A DNA stretch of 64,000 nucleotides from Rhizobium sp. BK602 (GTDB lineage Bacteria > Pseudomonadota > Alphaproteobacteria > Rhizobiales > Rhizobiaceae), in NCBI RefSeq assembly GCF_014195095.1, contig NZ_JACIBC010000001.1, positions 682,001 through 746,000 of the forward strand, in the 5' to 3' direction. The first letter of the stretch is position 1. Each line of letters begins with the position of its first letter. A program made the position numbers and the translations under genes. Shown piece after piece: positions 9,291-18,284 of this stretch. Under the pieces are notes generated by a model. It searched no databases and was not told where the DNA came from. It saw only the letters and a program-made list of their open reading frames with translations.

Positions 9291-10254
9291 ATGCGCTTGG
9301 ACATCGATCGGATCGAAGCTGCTGCCACGACCATACACAAGGTCTTTCTGCATACACCGCAATATGTCTGTGAAAGTCTCAGCCGGGCTCTTGGCTGCCA
9401 AATCATTCTCAAAGTGGAAACGATGAATCCCGTGCGCTGCTTCAAGGGCCGTGGCACCGAGATGGTTTTGGCGCGGTTACAGTCGCAAGGTCACACGAAA
9501 TCGGTTGTTTGCGCTAGCGCGGGGAATCTCGGGCAGGCACTCGCCTACGGCGGCCGATCGAGAGGCTTTGATGTCACGGTGACGGCGTCTGCCACCGCCA
9601 ATGCCTTCAAGGTGGAAAAGATGCGGCTGCTGGGAGCAAATGTGGTGTTGGTCGATGGGGAGATCGAAGCCGCGCTGCAAGCGGCTGCGGATCATGCCGA
9701 GGAAACAGGTGCGTTCCTCGTGGAGGACAGCAAGAATCTCGACACTTGCGAAGGTGCGGCGACAATCGGGCTTGAGCTTTCGGAACTTCCTCAAGCGCTG
9801 GATGCCGTCTTGGTTTCCTTGGGGGCTGGCGCAATGGCGACCGGCGTCGGTTATGCCCTGAAGTGCCGGCGGCCAAATGTGGAAATGATCACAGTCCAGC
9901 CCCGAAATGCACCGGCTATGACTCTTTCCTTCAAAGCCCGGCAGATTGTGGACGCTGGCACCCCGAATACTATCGCCGATGGGGTGGCCGGGCGCTATGT
10001 AATCCCGGAAGTTCTCGATGATCTGCTGGTCGTCGTCGATGATGCCCTTTTGGTCAGTGAGGAGAGCATCAAAGAAAGAAGGAATGCGATTACTATACCT
10101 GCATTCGGGACTTGTCGTGGAGCCTGCCGCTGCGCTCGGAGTCGCTGCCATTCTTGAGAACCGACAGCATTTTGCCGGCAAGGCCGTGGCAACCGTTCTC
10201 TGCGGCGGCAATGTCGAACCCAGGGCGTTCGAAGCCTGGATTGGGAAGCCCTAA
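9291..10254 (+). pseudogene. Frameshifted threonine/serine dehydratase-like PLP enzyme
   Basis: Read with one frame change, the protein is about 320 residues of the fold-type II PLP family (threonine dehydratase-like). The ATG at 9291 follows GGGGG at 9281-9285. The PLP Lys is K52 in CFKGRG, the SAGNLGQ substrate loop and the phosphate-cradle SLGAGAMATG are intact. At 10071-10078 the sequence AAAGAAAG is a tandem 4-base repeat. Before it the reading frame gives VSEESIKE; after it the correct continuation GMRLLYLHSGLVVEPAA lies in the +1 frame and runs to the stop at 10254. Deleting one copy of the repeat restores a smooth family-like sequence. Left unshifted, the frame ends at 10157 with a foreign tail. 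A sequencing error is possible. Confidence 0.75.
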
Positions 10255-10310
10255 AAGTGCGTCCGCGTGGTGGCTTATTCGCCGGTAATAGAACCGCGGC
10301 GGCGAAACCG

Positions 10311-10718
10311 TTACTGGCAGCCCTTCGTGCCAGCGGCCCAGCGGTTGACGTCGCCGGTGATGCGGCCGCCGGAGGCGCCGGACATCATCGGGCCGAAGGC
10401 CTGCAACTGCGCCGGATTGCCTTCCGCCTGCACGACCAGCGACGGTCGTCCGGTCGGGTGCTTCTTGTCGACCACGAGAATGCGCGGCCGGCCGGTGAAG
10501 GAATTGAGTTCGGGGGCGAGCTGATAGCCTGCGAAGGCCGGATCCGACGACTTGAACCAGCAGGCATTGGCGCTGACCATGACGCGCTCCATGGTCGAGA
10601 GAGCGCTGCGATCGGCGGTAATGGTGGTCGGCGCCCGTGTGGCGCAGGAGGTGACGAGCAGGCCGAGTGCGGCAAGTGTGGCCGCGGAATACAGTCCGGT
10701 GGCGAGGCGAGGGCGCAT
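10311..10718 (-). CDS. Hypothetical lipoprotein
   Basis: A 135-residue exported lipoprotein. The signal peptide ends in the lipobox LVTSC with the acylated Cys at residue 25; the residue after it is Ala, compatible with outer-membrane sorting. The mature part is small and contains SANACWFKSSD near its start and a second Cys just before the C-terminus (KGCQ), so a disulphide is possible. The start is the ATG at 10718; the TTG one codon earlier is less likely. I do not recognise the family. It converges on the frameshifted dehydratase and lies downstream of purQ on the same strand with a 119-base gap. Confidence 0.75.
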   Translation of the reverse strand: MRPRLATGLYSAATLAALGLLVTSCATRAPTTITADRSALSTMERVMVSANACWFKSSDPAFAGYQLAPELNSFTGRPRILVVDKKHPTGRPSLVVQAEGNPAQLQAFGPMMSGASGGRITGDVNRWAAGTKGCQ

Positions 10719-10837
10719 CAATCTTTGTTCCGATGATCTGGTTTAAGGCCGCTCGCGGCCGGTGACGAGGGTGAGCAAGACGCGCGGCGCCCGTTCCACA
10801 AGATCGGGCGCAACGGCTTCCGCTCCGGTTGAGCGCC

Positions 10838-11509
10838 TCAGGCGGCGATCACATCGAGGGCGGAGGCGAAGAGGCCACGGCCGTCCGCGCCGCCATGGGC
10901 AGCTTCGATGAGGTTTTCCGGATGCGGCATCATGCCGAGCACATTGCCCTTGGCATTGATGACACCGGCGATATCGTTGATGGAGCCGTTCGGGTTGGTT
11001 CCTTCGGCATAGCGGAAGACCACCTGGCCGTTGCCCTCGACTGTCGCCAGCGTTTCGCTGTCGGCAAAATAGTTGCCGTCATGATGGGCGACGGGGCAGC
11101 GGATGATCTGGCCCTTGCTGTAGGCGCGGCTGAAATCCGTCTCGGCATTGGCGACCTCGAGCTTGATTTCGCGGCAGACGAATTTCAGCGAGGCGTTGCG
11201 CATCAGCGCGCCCGGCAGCATGCCGGCTTCCACCAGGATCTGGAAGCCGTTGCAGACGCCGAGAACCTTTACGCCCTTGTCGGCCTTTTCCTTGATCGCC
11301 TGCATGACCGGCATGCGGGCGGCAATCGCGCCGCAACGCAGGTAATCGCCATAGGAGAAGCCGCCGGGAATGACGATGAGGTCGACATCCGGAATGTCCG
11401 TTTCCGTCTGCCAGATCGTTACCGGCGCCTTGCCGGAAATCTTCGTCAGCGCCGCGATCATGTCACGGTCACGATTGAGACCGGGAAGTTGAACGACTGC
11501 TGATTTCAT
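10838..11509 (-). CDS. purQ: Phosphoribosylformylglycinamidine synthase subunit PurQ
   Basis: A 223-residue class I glutamine amidotransferase. The nucleophile Cys is C86 in GVCNGFQ, the catalytic His and Glu are H196 and E198 in MMPHPEN, and the oxyanion PGGFSYGD motif is at 48-55. PurQ hydrolyses glutamine and channels ammonia to PurL through the PurS bridge, forming FGAM in purine synthesis. It follows purS by 103 bases that hold a large nested hairpin, an unusual spacing because the two genes usually nearly touch. The start is ATG at 11509. Complete and confidently assigned. Confidence 0.98.
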   Translation of the reverse strand: MKSAVVQLPGLNRDRDMIAALTKISGKAPVTIWQTETDIPDVDLIVIPGGFSYGDYLRCGAIAARMPVMQAIKEKADKGVKVLGVCNGFQILVEAGMLPGALMRNASLKFVCREIKLEVANAETDFSRAYSKGQIIRCPVAHHDGNYFADSETLATVEGNGQVVFRYAEGTNPNGSINDIAGVINAKGNVLGMMPHPENLIEAAHGGADGRGLFASALDVIAA

Positions 11510-11553
11510 GACTCTGCTCCCGAGAAAGGCGATGGATATTCACTTGGAGTATG

Positions 11554-11605
11554 TTCCGGGAGCCATATCCCATTGCCGAAGGCAAGGAAAGAACGGCTCC
11601 CGGAA
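11554..11605 (-). other. Nested hairpin in the purS-purQ gap
   Basis: Perfect 11-bp arms TTCCGGGAGCC (11554-11564) and its complement (11595-11605) enclose a 30-base loop that contains a second small stem TTGCC-GAA-GGCAA. It begins 8 bases after the purS stop and ends 45 bases before the purQ start. There is no T tract, so processing, stability or attenuation control is more likely than simple termination. Confidence 0.5.
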
Positions 11606-11612
11606 AACGGCA

Positions 11613-11855
11613 TCAATCGATCGAAATGCTATAATTCTCGATGACCGTATTGGCGAGGAGCTTTTCGCACATGGCTTTCAGTTCCGCTTCGGCCTTGGCC
11701 TTGTCTGTGCTGCCAAGTTCGAGGTCGAAAACCTTGCCCTGGCGGACCTGGCCGACGCCTTCGAAGCCGAGCGCGCCGAGCGCGCCTTCGATGGCCTTGC
11801 CCTGAGGGTCGAGAACGCCGTTCTTCAGCGTGACGGTAACACGAGCCTTGATCAC
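11613..11855 (-). CDS. purS: Phosphoribosylformylglycinamidine synthase subunit PurS
   Basis: An 80-residue protein with the PurS pattern: a first strand IKARVTVTLKNGVLDPQGKA, given here only in part, then GALGALGFEGVGQVRQGKVF and a C-terminal helix ending in CEKLLANTVIENY. PurS is the small scaffold that joins PurL and PurQ and supports ammonia transfer. The start is a GTG at 11855 with AGGAAGGA as a strong ribosome site. It lies 17 bases downstream of purC and presumably shares its transcript. Confidence 0.96.
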   Translation of the reverse strand: MIKARVTVTLKNGVLDPQGKAIEGALGALGFEGVGQVRQGKVFDLELGSTDKAKAEAELKAMCEKLLANTVIENYSISID

Positions 11856-11872
11856 GATTGTCCTTCCTGAAC

Positions 11873-12637
11873 TTACTTGACGAGAACCGGGCCCGTGCCG
11901 CGCACGGGTTCGTTTTCATTGATGATGCCGAGGCGGCGGGCCACTTCGGAATAGGCTTCCAGCAGGCCGCCCATGTCGCGGCGGAAACGATCCTTGTCCA
12001 TCTTCTCGTGGGTTTCGATGTCCCAGAGACGGCAGCTGTCCGGCGAGATCTCATCGGCGAGGATGATGCGCATCATGTCGCCTTCGAACAGGCGGCCGCA
12101 TTCGATCTTGAAATCGACGAGCTGAATGCCGACACCGAGGAAGAGGCCAGTCATGAAATCGTTGACGCGAATGGCGAGCGCCATGATGTCGTCGAGTTCG
12201 GCCGGATTGGCCCAGCCGAAGGCGGTGATGTGCTCTTCGGAGACCATCGGATCTTCGAGCGCGTCGGACTTGTAGTAGAACTCGATGATCGAGCGCGGCA
12301 GCACCACGCCTTCCTCGATGCCCAGGCGCTTGGCGAGCGAGCCGGCGGCGACATTGCGCACGACGATCTCGAGCGGAATCATCTCCACTTCCTTGATCAG
12401 CTGCTCGCGCATGTTGAGGCGGCGGATGAAGTGCGTGGGAATGCCGATCTTGTTCAGATGGCTGAAAATGTACTCGCAGATGCGATTGTTCAGAACACCC
12501 TTGCCATCGATGACTTCGTGTTTCTTCTTGTTGAAGGCAGTGGCGTCATCCTTGAAGAACTGGATCAGCGTGCCCGGCTCCGGTCCCTCATAGAGGATCT
12601 TGGCCTTGCCTTCGTAAATACGGCGGCGACGGTTCAT
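11873..12637 (-). CDS. purC: SAICAR synthase PurC
   Basis: A 254-residue enzyme of the bacterial SAICAR synthetase type, which joins aspartate to CAIR using ATP. The N-terminal [11 protein letters not shown] is the glycine-rich nucleotide loop; [10 protein letters not shown], the substrate segment [19 protein letters not shown] and the metal region VDFKIECGR are all present. It is the first gene of the purC-purS-purQ run. The start is an ATG at 12637; the preceding 256 bases contain no other convincing gene and must carry the promoter. Confidence 0.97.
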   Translation of the reverse strand: MNRRRRIYEGKAKILYEGPEPGTLIQFFKDDATAFNKKKHEVIDGKGVLNNRICEYIFSHLNKIGIPTHFIRRLNMREQLIKEVEMIPLEIVVRNVAAGSLAKRLGIEEGVVLPRSIIEFYYKSDALEDPMVSEEHITAFGWANPAELDDIMALAIRVNDFMTGLFLGVGIQLVDFKIECGRLFEGDMMRIILADEISPDSCRLWDIETHEKMDKDRFRRDMGGLLEAYSEVARRLGIINENEPVRGTGPVLVK

Positions 12638-12893
12638 GGGTATTGTTCTCTGTCGTTGGCGCTCTCGGAGTAGCGCAAGTGGATCGATCTGTGGGCGTCC
12701 CCATAACGGATAAGAAGCAAATTCACAATCCGCCAGCGCCTCCTTCCTCGCAATTCCGGCACCGGCAGCATAACCAGGGCGGGAATCGGGATTTCGTCCA
12801 GCGCCATTTTACAGGCTTTTGGGCGACGATGGAATGAAGCCGGCTGGTACTTCACAGATGAGTGGGCCGTCGCCCTGCCGCTCTGCGGCAAGA

Positions 12894-13448
12894 TCAGGGC
12901 TTGAGCTGGCTCAGAAACTTGGCGAAGACCATCGTGCCTTCCGGCCAGGGACCGTGGCCGGAATCGGCATTGATATGGCCGGCCTCGCCGGCGTCGATCA
13001 ACTGCGAGCCCCAGCTGCGGGCCAGCTCCTCGGCATGCTCGTAGCTGCTGAAGGGATCATTGCGGCTGGCGATGATGACGGACGGAAAGGGCAGCGGATC
13101 GAGTGGGTAGGGGCCGAAGGTCATCAGATGCTTCGGCCTGATCTCCGAGTTGGCGACATCCGGAGGCGCGACGAAGAAGGCGCCGGCGACCTTGTTTCGG
13201 AAATACGGGATCGCATGGATGACCGAGGGAATGCCAAGGGAATGCGCCACCAGTACCACCGGTTTCGTCGCGGCATTCACCTCTTCGGCAATACGGGCGA
13301 CCCAATCGTCGCGCACCGGCTTCGACCATTCCGCCTGTTCCACGCGCCGCGCCGAGGAGAGTTTCTGCTCCCAGCGTGTCTGCCAGTGGTCCGGGCCGGA
13401 ATTGGTGTAGCCGGGGATGATGAGGATATCTGCGTCGGAAGCTTTCAT
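12894..13448 (-). CDS. RBBP9/YdeN-family serine hydrolase
   Basis: A 184-residue small alpha/beta hydrolase of the RBBP9/YdeN family. The first strand and oxyanion loop read ILIIPGYTNSGPDHWQTRWE, the nucleophile is S70 in AHSLG, the acid is the Asp in SRNDPFS and the His lies in GHINADSGHGPWPEG. Length is typical. Substrate and physiological role are not known for most bacterial members. The ATG at 13448 begins MKASDADIL. It is divergent from a DUF2189 membrane protein; no operon partner is apparent, although purC follows on the same strand after 256 bases. Confidence 0.88.
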   Translation of the reverse strand: MKASDADILIIPGYTNSGPDHWQTRWEQKLSSARRVEQAEWSKPVRDDWVARIAEEVNAATKPVVLVAHSLGIPSVIHAIPYFRNKVAGAFFVAPPDVANSEIRPKHLMTFGPYPLDPLPFPSVIIASRNDPFSSYEHAEELARSWGSQLIDAGEAGHINADSGHGPWPEGTMVFAKFLSQLKP

Positions 13449-13616
13449 GACTGGTCGATTTGGAAAAGGAAGATTGGCATGTCAAGGGAAAAGGCGACAA
13501 TTGCCGCAAAATTTGCTAGAATTGCGTTTGCCGGTAGCGATTGACGATGTCGGCGCGTTTTGTCCGACATGTTTCCGCCGCCGGTCGAACAGATGGCCGA
13601 TGAGGAGGAGAACACT

Positions 13617-14423
13617 ATGTCGGCATTTCACGTCATGGCTGGCGCGGATCACACATTCGCGCGTCCGGCTATCCGCAAGATCGGTATCGCCGACCTTGTC
13701 GATGCCCTGAAAAAGGGACTGGACGACTTCAGCGAAAAACCATCGCATTATGTCTTCCTGTGCCTCATGTATCCGATCGCAGGCATCGCGCTTACCCTAT
13801 GGAGCTCGGACGCCGATCTGCTGCCCTTGCTGTTTCCGCTGATGTCGGGCTTCGCGCTGCTCGGCCCCATGGCGGCGATTGGCCTCTATGAGATCAGCCG
13901 TCGACGGGAAAAAGGGCTCGACACCTCCTGGCGGCATGCCTTCGATGTGCGCTTTTCGCCGGCTCTGCCGTCGATCATCGCGGTCGGTCTCATGCTGTTC
14001 GCCCTGTTCATCGTCTGGCTGGTCGTGGCGCAGAACATCTACGTGGCCTTCTTCGGCGATACAGTGCCGATCACCTTGTCGTCGTTCTTCTCCAACGTGC
14101 TGACCACGTCGCAGGGCATGGCGATGATGTTCTGGGGCAACCTCGTCGGCTTCGTCTTCGCCCTCGTCGTCCTGGCCACCACGGTCGTCACCTTTCCGCT
14201 GCTGCTCGACCGCGATGTCGGTGCCGTGGCTGCGGTCGACGCCAGCATCCGCGCGACATTGATCAATCCGATCCCGGTCGCGGCCTGGGGCTTGATCGTG
14301 GCCGCTCTGCTGGTGATCGGCACTATCCCGATCTTCGCGGGACTTGCAGTGATCATGCCCATACTTGGCCATGCCACCTGGCATCTCTATCGCAAGCTGG
14401 TGGTATCGGCCGAAGTGCATTAG
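13617..14423 (+). CDS. DUF2189 family integral membrane protein
   Basis: A 268-residue membrane protein starting MSAFHVMAGADH. AGGAGG at 13602-13607 places the start at ATG 13617 rather than at an upstream in-frame ATG. After a 45-residue soluble N-terminus containing IADLVDALKKGLDDFSEKPSHY, six hydrophobic segments follow, with GLYEISRRREKGLD in a cytoplasmic loop. This arrangement fits the DUF2189 family. The function is unknown. It is followed by a hairpin and then an iron-permease-like gene on the same strand. Confidence 0.8.
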   Translation: MSAFHVMAGADHTFARPAIRKIGIADLVDALKKGLDDFSEKPSHYVFLCLMYPIAGIALTLWSSDADLLPLLFPLMSGFALLGPMAAIGLYEISRRREKGLDTSWRHAFDVRFSPALPSIIAVGLMLFALFIVWLVVAQNIYVAFFGDTVPITLSSFFSNVLTTSQGMAMMFWGNLVGFVFALVVLATTVVTFPLLLDRDVGAVAAVDASIRATLINPIPVAAWGLIVAALLVIGTIPIFAGLAVIMPILGHATWHLYRKLVVSAEVH

Positions 14424-14438
14424 GGGACCGGCCTGCCA

Positions 14439-14465
14439 TGGTTCCCGTCGGCCCGGCGGGAACCA
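14439..14465 (+). terminator. Hairpin after the DUF2189 gene
   Basis: Perfect 9-bp arms TGGTTCCCG (14439-14447) and CGGGAACCA (14457-14465) with a 9-base loop, 16 bases past the stop. No T tract follows, so intrinsic termination is uncertain. Confidence 0.4.
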
Positions 14466-14552
14466 CAATGGTCTTGCGGCGTTGATCCGCGCGTCCATCT
14501 TGCGAATTCGAATATTCGGGAGATGGCTGCTGCTCAGCCGAGGATGCGGTTC

Positions 14553-14975
14553 ATGGCATGGCTCAAGCATATTTTCGCGCGTTTCGCGACGATTGTGTCC
14601 GAAGGGGCGGGCAAACCTGTCGTCTTCATACTGGCGCTGCTGTCGGTCGTCGTCTGGGGCCTCACCGGACCGATATTCAGCTTTTCCGAAACCTGGCAGC
14701 TCGTCATCAATACGGGGACGACGATCGTCACCTTCCTGATGGTCTTCCTGCTCCAGAACGCGCAGACGCGCGACACGCGCGCTATCCAGGCCAAGCTCAA
14801 CGAGCTCATCCTGACCAGTGCCGCGGAAAACCGCTTCGTCGGGATCGAGAACCTGGACGAGGAGGATCTGAAGCATCTCGACCGTCTGGTGGAAAAGGCG
14901 GCCAAGCGGGACGGAAACGGGGAAGGAAGATCCGCACGACGATCGATCCGCCAGAAAATCACGCAGAAGACGTAG
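14553..14975 (+). CDS. Low-affinity iron permease-like protein
   Basis: About 140 residues from ATG 14553 (preceded at 9 bases by GAGG); ATG codons at 14523 and 14544 are alternative starts. Two membrane helices lie at about residues 22-42 and 50-68, the second followed by the family-typical LLQNAQTRDTRAIQAKLNELI, then a charged tail with ENLDEEDLKHLDRL. This matches the short bacterial members of the low-affinity iron permease family, named after yeast Fet4, although direct evidence for iron transport by these two-helix proteins is limited. It stands alone between a DUF2189 gene and a convergent hypothetical gene. Confidence 0.75.
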   Translation: MAWLKHIFARFATIVSEGAGKPVVFILALLSVVVWGLTGPIFSFSETWQLVINTGTTIVTFLMVFLLQNAQTRDTRAIQAKLNELILTSAAENRFVGIENLDEEDLKHLDRLVEKAAKRDGNGEGRSARRSIRQKITQKT

Positions 14976-14997
14976 ACATGCCGAGCCTTCTGCCGCT

Positions 14998-15408
14998 TCA
15001 AGGTTCCTCTTGTTTCAGGATGATGTAACGGTCGTGCGTATCCAACGCCTCTGGATCGACCGATACGATCGACAGCGCTCCCGTCCTGGATACGAGAATG
15101 AACGAGTAGGGGTTCGCGGTCGCGTCGTTCGCAAGGAGCAATGATCTGTCGAGCAATTGTGCCAGTCTTGCACCGCTTGCGAGAATATCCGGCTGTCGGA
15201 ATGCCTCCGCGAGGTAGGTCGTTACGAGCTGCGAATAGTCGTTCGCCGATCCCTCATGGACGACGCAGGTGACGGGGGCATTGCGCATATTCTCAACGCC
15301 GTGCACCACATCCACGCCCTGTACGTCCTGTTCGAGCAAGGCGGCGAAGCAGCGCCTCACCAGCTCGTCGTCTGCGGGATGTTCGAGAACCGCGTCGAAC
15401 CAGATCAT
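14998..15408 (-). CDS. Hypothetical protein, unknown
   Basis: A 136-residue soluble protein starting MIWFDAVLEHP. It has a mixed alpha/beta composition, two Cys, no signal peptide and no membrane segment. I do not recognise a family. The ribosome site is weak, but the ATG overlaps the stop codon of a 19-codon upstream reading frame by ATGA, which suggests translational coupling or, alternatively, a frameshift in a longer gene. It lies downstream of the purB terminator on the same strand, so a separate promoter is expected at about 15465-15530. Confidence 0.6.
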   Translation of the reverse strand: MIWFDAVLEHPADDELVRRCFAALLEQDVQGVDVVHGVENMRNAPVTCVVHEGSANDYSQLVTTYLAEAFRQPDILASGARLAQLLDRSLLLANDATANPYSFILVSRTGALSIVSVDPEALDTHDRYIILKQEEP

Positions 15409-15464
15409 CGCACGGATACCCGGTGCAAGTGCTCGTCTTTTTCGAGATCGTAGATTTTGCTCAT
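15405..15464 (-). CDS. Possible 19-residue leader peptide or displaced N-terminus
   Basis: ATG at 15464 opens a short frame MSKIYDLEKDEHLHRVSVR that stops with a TGA overlapping the ATG of the next gene. The peptide is polar and reads like the start of an ordinary protein, so it may be the true N-terminus of the downstream gene separated by a one-base shift. The ribosome site is poor. Speculative. Confidence 0.3.
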   Translation of the reverse strand: MSKIYDLEKDEHLHRVSVR

Positions 15465-15532
15465 TGAAGGTTCCCGCGCATTTGGAAGGCGCCGAGCTTT
15501 ATCGCAGGAAGGCGATCCTATTGCAAAAACGC

Positions 15533-15563
15533 AAGGAGCGGCGCGTTTTGCGCGCCGCTCCTT
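15533..15563 (-). terminator. Rho-independent terminator of purB
   Basis: Perfect 13-bp GC-rich stem (15533-15545 with 15551-15563) and a 5-base loop, 29 bases past the purB stop, followed on the minus strand by GCGTTTTTGC. A textbook intrinsic terminator. Confidence 0.85.
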
Positions 15564-15591
15564 TAAATTTCAGGCGATGGATCGGCCAGGA

Positions 15592-16893
15592 TCAGCCGAA
15601 GACGCGCTTGAAGATCGTATCGACGTGCTTGGTATGATAGCCGAGGTCGAATTTTTCGCGGATGTCCTCTTCCGACAAGGCCGCGCGCACTTCCGGATCG
15701 GCAAGCAGTTCCTCGAGGAAGTCCTTGCCCTGTTCCCAGACCTTCATGGCGTTGCGTTGCACGAGACGATAGGAATCCTCGCGGGAAACGCCGGCCTGAG
15801 TCAGCGCCAGCAGCACGCGCTGCGAATGAACAAGTCCGCGGAACTTGTTCAGATTGTTCATCATATTCTCCGGATAGACCAGGAGCTTGTCGATGACACT
15901 CGTCAGGCGGGCGAGCGCGAAATCGAGCGTGACAGTCGCATCCGGGCCGATCATGCGTTCGACCGAGGAGTGTGAAATGTCGCGTTCATGCCAGAGCGCC
16001 ACGTTCTCCATGGCCGGGACGGCATAGGAACGGACCATGCGGGCGAGACCGGTCAGGTTTTCGGTCAGCACCGGGTTGCGCTTGTGCGGCATGGCCGAGG
16101 AACCCTTCTGGCCGGGCGAGAAATATTCTTCCGCTTCCAGGACTTCGGTGCGCTGCAGATGGCGGATTTCGATCGACAGGCGTTCGATCGAGGAGGCGAC
16201 GACGCCGAGGGTGGCGAAATACATTGCGTGGCGGTCGCGCGGAATGACCTGTGTCGAGACCGGCTCCGGCTTCAGGCCGAGCGCGGCGGCGACGTGCTCT
16301 TCGACGCGCGGGTCGATATTGGCGAAGGTGCCGACAGCGCCGGAAATGGCGCAGGTGGCAACTTCCTCGCGGGCGGCGATCAGGCGCTGCTTGCAGCGCT
16401 CGAATTCGGCGTAGGCCAGCGCCAGCTTGACGCCGAAGGTGATCGGCTCGGCGTGGATGCCGTGCGAGCGGCCGATGGTGACAGTGTCCTTATGCTCGAA
16501 GGCGCGGCGCTTCAGCGCGTCGAGCAGCTTGTCGATATCGGCGAGCAGGATGTCCGTAGCGCGCACGAGCTGGACGTTGAAGCAGGTGTCGAGCACGTCG
16601 GACGAGGTCATGCCCTGGTGCACGAAGCGGGCATCGGGGCCGACGATTTCGGCGAGATGCGTCAGGAAGGCGATGACGTCATGCTTGGTGACGGCTTCGA
16701 TCTCATCGATGCGGGCGACGTCGAAGGTTGCTTTGCCGCCCTTTTCCCAGATGGTCTCGGCGGCCGACTTCGGAATGACGCCGAGTTGGGCCAGTGCATC
16801 GCAGGCATGTGCCTCGATCTCGAACCAGATGCGGAACTTGGTTTCGGGCGACCAGATGGCGACCATTTCCGGTCGGGAGTAGCGCGGGATCAT
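15592..16893 (-). CDS. purB: Adenylosuccinate lyase PurB
   Basis: A 433-residue member of the fumarase/aspartase superfamily. The family signature SSAMPHKRNP occupies residues 265-274 and includes the flexible-loop catalytic Ser; the second conserved region TIGRSHGIHAEP at 139-150 carries a catalytic His, and MTSSDVLDT is at 95-103. PurB cleaves SAICAR to AICAR and adenylosuccinate to AMP. Length and motifs fit the Bacillus-type enzyme. It begins at ATG 16893 and is followed by a strong terminator, with a 103-base gap after the upstream small membrane protein. Confidence 0.98.
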   Translation of the reverse strand: MIPRYSRPEMVAIWSPETKFRIWFEIEAHACDALAQLGVIPKSAAETIWEKGGKATFDVARIDEIEAVTKHDVIAFLTHLAEIVGPDARFVHQGMTSSDVLDTCFNVQLVRATDILLADIDKLLDALKRRAFEHKDTVTIGRSHGIHAEPITFGVKLALAYAEFERCKQRLIAAREEVATCAISGAVGTFANIDPRVEEHVAAALGLKPEPVSTQVIPRDRHAMYFATLGVVASSIERLSIEIRHLQRTEVLEAEEYFSPGQKGSSAMPHKRNPVLTENLTGLARMVRSYAVPAMENVALWHERDISHSSVERMIGPDATVTLDFALARLTSVIDKLLVYPENMMNNLNKFRGLVHSQRVLLALTQAGVSREDSYRLVQRNAMKVWEQGKDFLEELLADPEVRAALSEEDIREKFDLGYHTKHVDTIFKRVFG

Positions 16894-16996
16894 GGGCTCT
16901 CAGCTTTCTTGGGTAACGGGAAACGATTCCTGGCGCCCCCATAACAAAGAAGGGCGGCAATCTCAATGTTTCTCGGCTCAATCTTTCGCCTGCGGC

Positions 16997-17518
16997 TCAA
17001 TTGGCCCGTCTGGCAAGATAAAGGCTCACTGCCGTCAGGCCGACAAGACCGAGCGGTAGGAACAGGCCGAGGCCGAGAATGGCGAACTGGTAGACGGCGC
17101 TGGCGCTGGTGAAGGCGAACTGGAATGCCCAGATCAGCGTGGCGAAGGGCGCATGCCAGCGGGCATAGAACCAGCGATAGTCCATGGCAAAGACGAAGGC
17201 GGTCATGGCGACGGTGCCGAGCGACAGCGCCAGGAAGAAGGCCGCAAAGCGGGCTTCCGGCCCATGGCCACGTGCAAGTCGTCTTGCGAGCGGCAATGCC
17301 AATGGCCAGGCAAACGCGCCCCCGAGGAAATAGACGATGATCAGGGCCGGCAAGTGGCTCGTCAGCAGCCCGTTTCGCAGATAAAGCGAGGCCAGGGCGG
17401 AAAAGGCCATCAATCCGCCCCAGCCCAGGGCTTCGAGCAAACGCCGGCGATAGGAAGGGGCGGCGGTCCTGAGCCGCCCGCTGGCAACGGCGATGCTGGC
17501 CGGGTTAGTTTGATCCAA
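16997..17518 (-). CDS. Small polytopic membrane protein, unknown
   Basis: A 173-residue protein with four to five membrane helices and a basic N-terminus ([11 protein letters not shown]). No ATG precedes the first helix, and the most plausible start is TTG at 17518, with GAGG five bases upstream; this makes it overlap the end of rpe by 14 bases, a sign of translational coupling. The C-terminus is LYLARRAN. No family was recognised. Its presence directly after rpe suggests one transcript, but no functional link is evident. Confidence 0.65.
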   Translation of the reverse strand: MDQTNPASIAVASGRLRTAAPSYRRRLLEALGWGGLMAFSALASLYLRNGLLTSHLPALIIVYFLGGAFAWPLALPLARRLARGHGPEARFAAFFLALSLGTVAMTAFVFAMDYRWFYARWHAPFATLIWAFQFAFTSASAVYQFAILGLGLFLPLGLVGLTAVSLYLARRAN

Positions 17519-18191
17519 CGCGGCCTCGTTCTGCCGCGGCGCGCAGATCGGAAACCGTCTGCCTGTAGGCTTCGACGGAGCCGCCCTTGAAGATGGCCGA
17601 ACCCGCCACGAGGACGTTGGCGCCGGCGGCGGTGATGATCGGGGCCGTATCGACGGTGACGCCGCCGTCGACTTCGAGCTCGATCGGCCTGTCACCGATC
17701 AGCGACTTGGCATTGCGAATCTTGTCGGCCATGGCTGGAATGAATTTCTGGCCGCCGAAACCCGGATTGACCGACATGATCAGGATCAGGTCGATATCGT
17801 CGAGGACGTTTTCCAGGATCGACAGCGGTGTTGCCGGATTGAGGGTAACGCCGACCTTTTTGCCGAGACCCCGGATCGTCTGCAGCGAACGATGCAGATG
17901 GACGCCGGCCTCGGCATGCACCGTGATCCGGTCGCAGCCGGCCTTGGCGAAGGCTTCGAGATAGGGATCGGCGGGCGAGATCATCAGGTGGCAGTCGAAG
18001 GTGGCGCTGGTATAGGGTCGCAGCGACTTGATGACATCGGCGCCGAAGGAAATATTGGGCACGAAATGCCCGTCCATGACGTCGAGATGAATCCAGTCCG
18101 CTCCGGCTTCGGTCACATCTTTGACTTCCTGCCCGAGCTTGGCGAAATCGGCCGCGAGGATGGAAGGGGCAATGCGGATCGGCAGGGTCAT
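17505..18191 (-). CDS. rpe: Ribulose-phosphate 3-epimerase
   Basis: A 228-residue TIM-barrel enzyme. The N-terminal [14 protein letters not shown] is the standard opening, H35 and D37 in [14 protein letters not shown] are metal ligands, H68 in DCHLM is the next, and ELEVDGGV carries the second catalytic Asp. It interconverts ribulose-5-phosphate and xylulose-5-phosphate in the pentose phosphate pathway. The ATG at 18191 gives a normal length; an upstream in-frame ATG would add 20 unrelated residues. The gene stop lies inside the next gene. Confidence 0.97.
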   Translation of the reverse strand: MTLPIRIAPSILAADFAKLGQEVKDVTEAGADWIHLDVMDGHFVPNISFGADVIKSLRPYTSATFDCHLMISPADPYLEAFAKAGCDRITVHAEAGVHLHRSLQTIRGLGKKVGVTLNPATPLSILENVLDDIDLILIMSVNPGFGGQKFIPAMADKIRNAKSLIGDRPIELEVDGGVTVDTAPIITAAGANVLVAGSAIFKGGSVEAYRQTVSDLRAAAERGRVGSN

Positions 18192-18284
18192 GGGATGGCT
18201 GAACTCCGTCTGATTTTTTCGCGCTTGGCTTATCACTGGTTCGGCAGGCAAACAACCTAATGGACGATGCTTGCGCGGATCATA

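Noticed and set aside
12634..12891. An 85-codon minus-strand frame between purC and the YdeN-type gene
   Set aside because: No ribosome site, no family resemblance, overlaps the purC start, and does not resemble the DUF1476 gene often found near purC in relatives.
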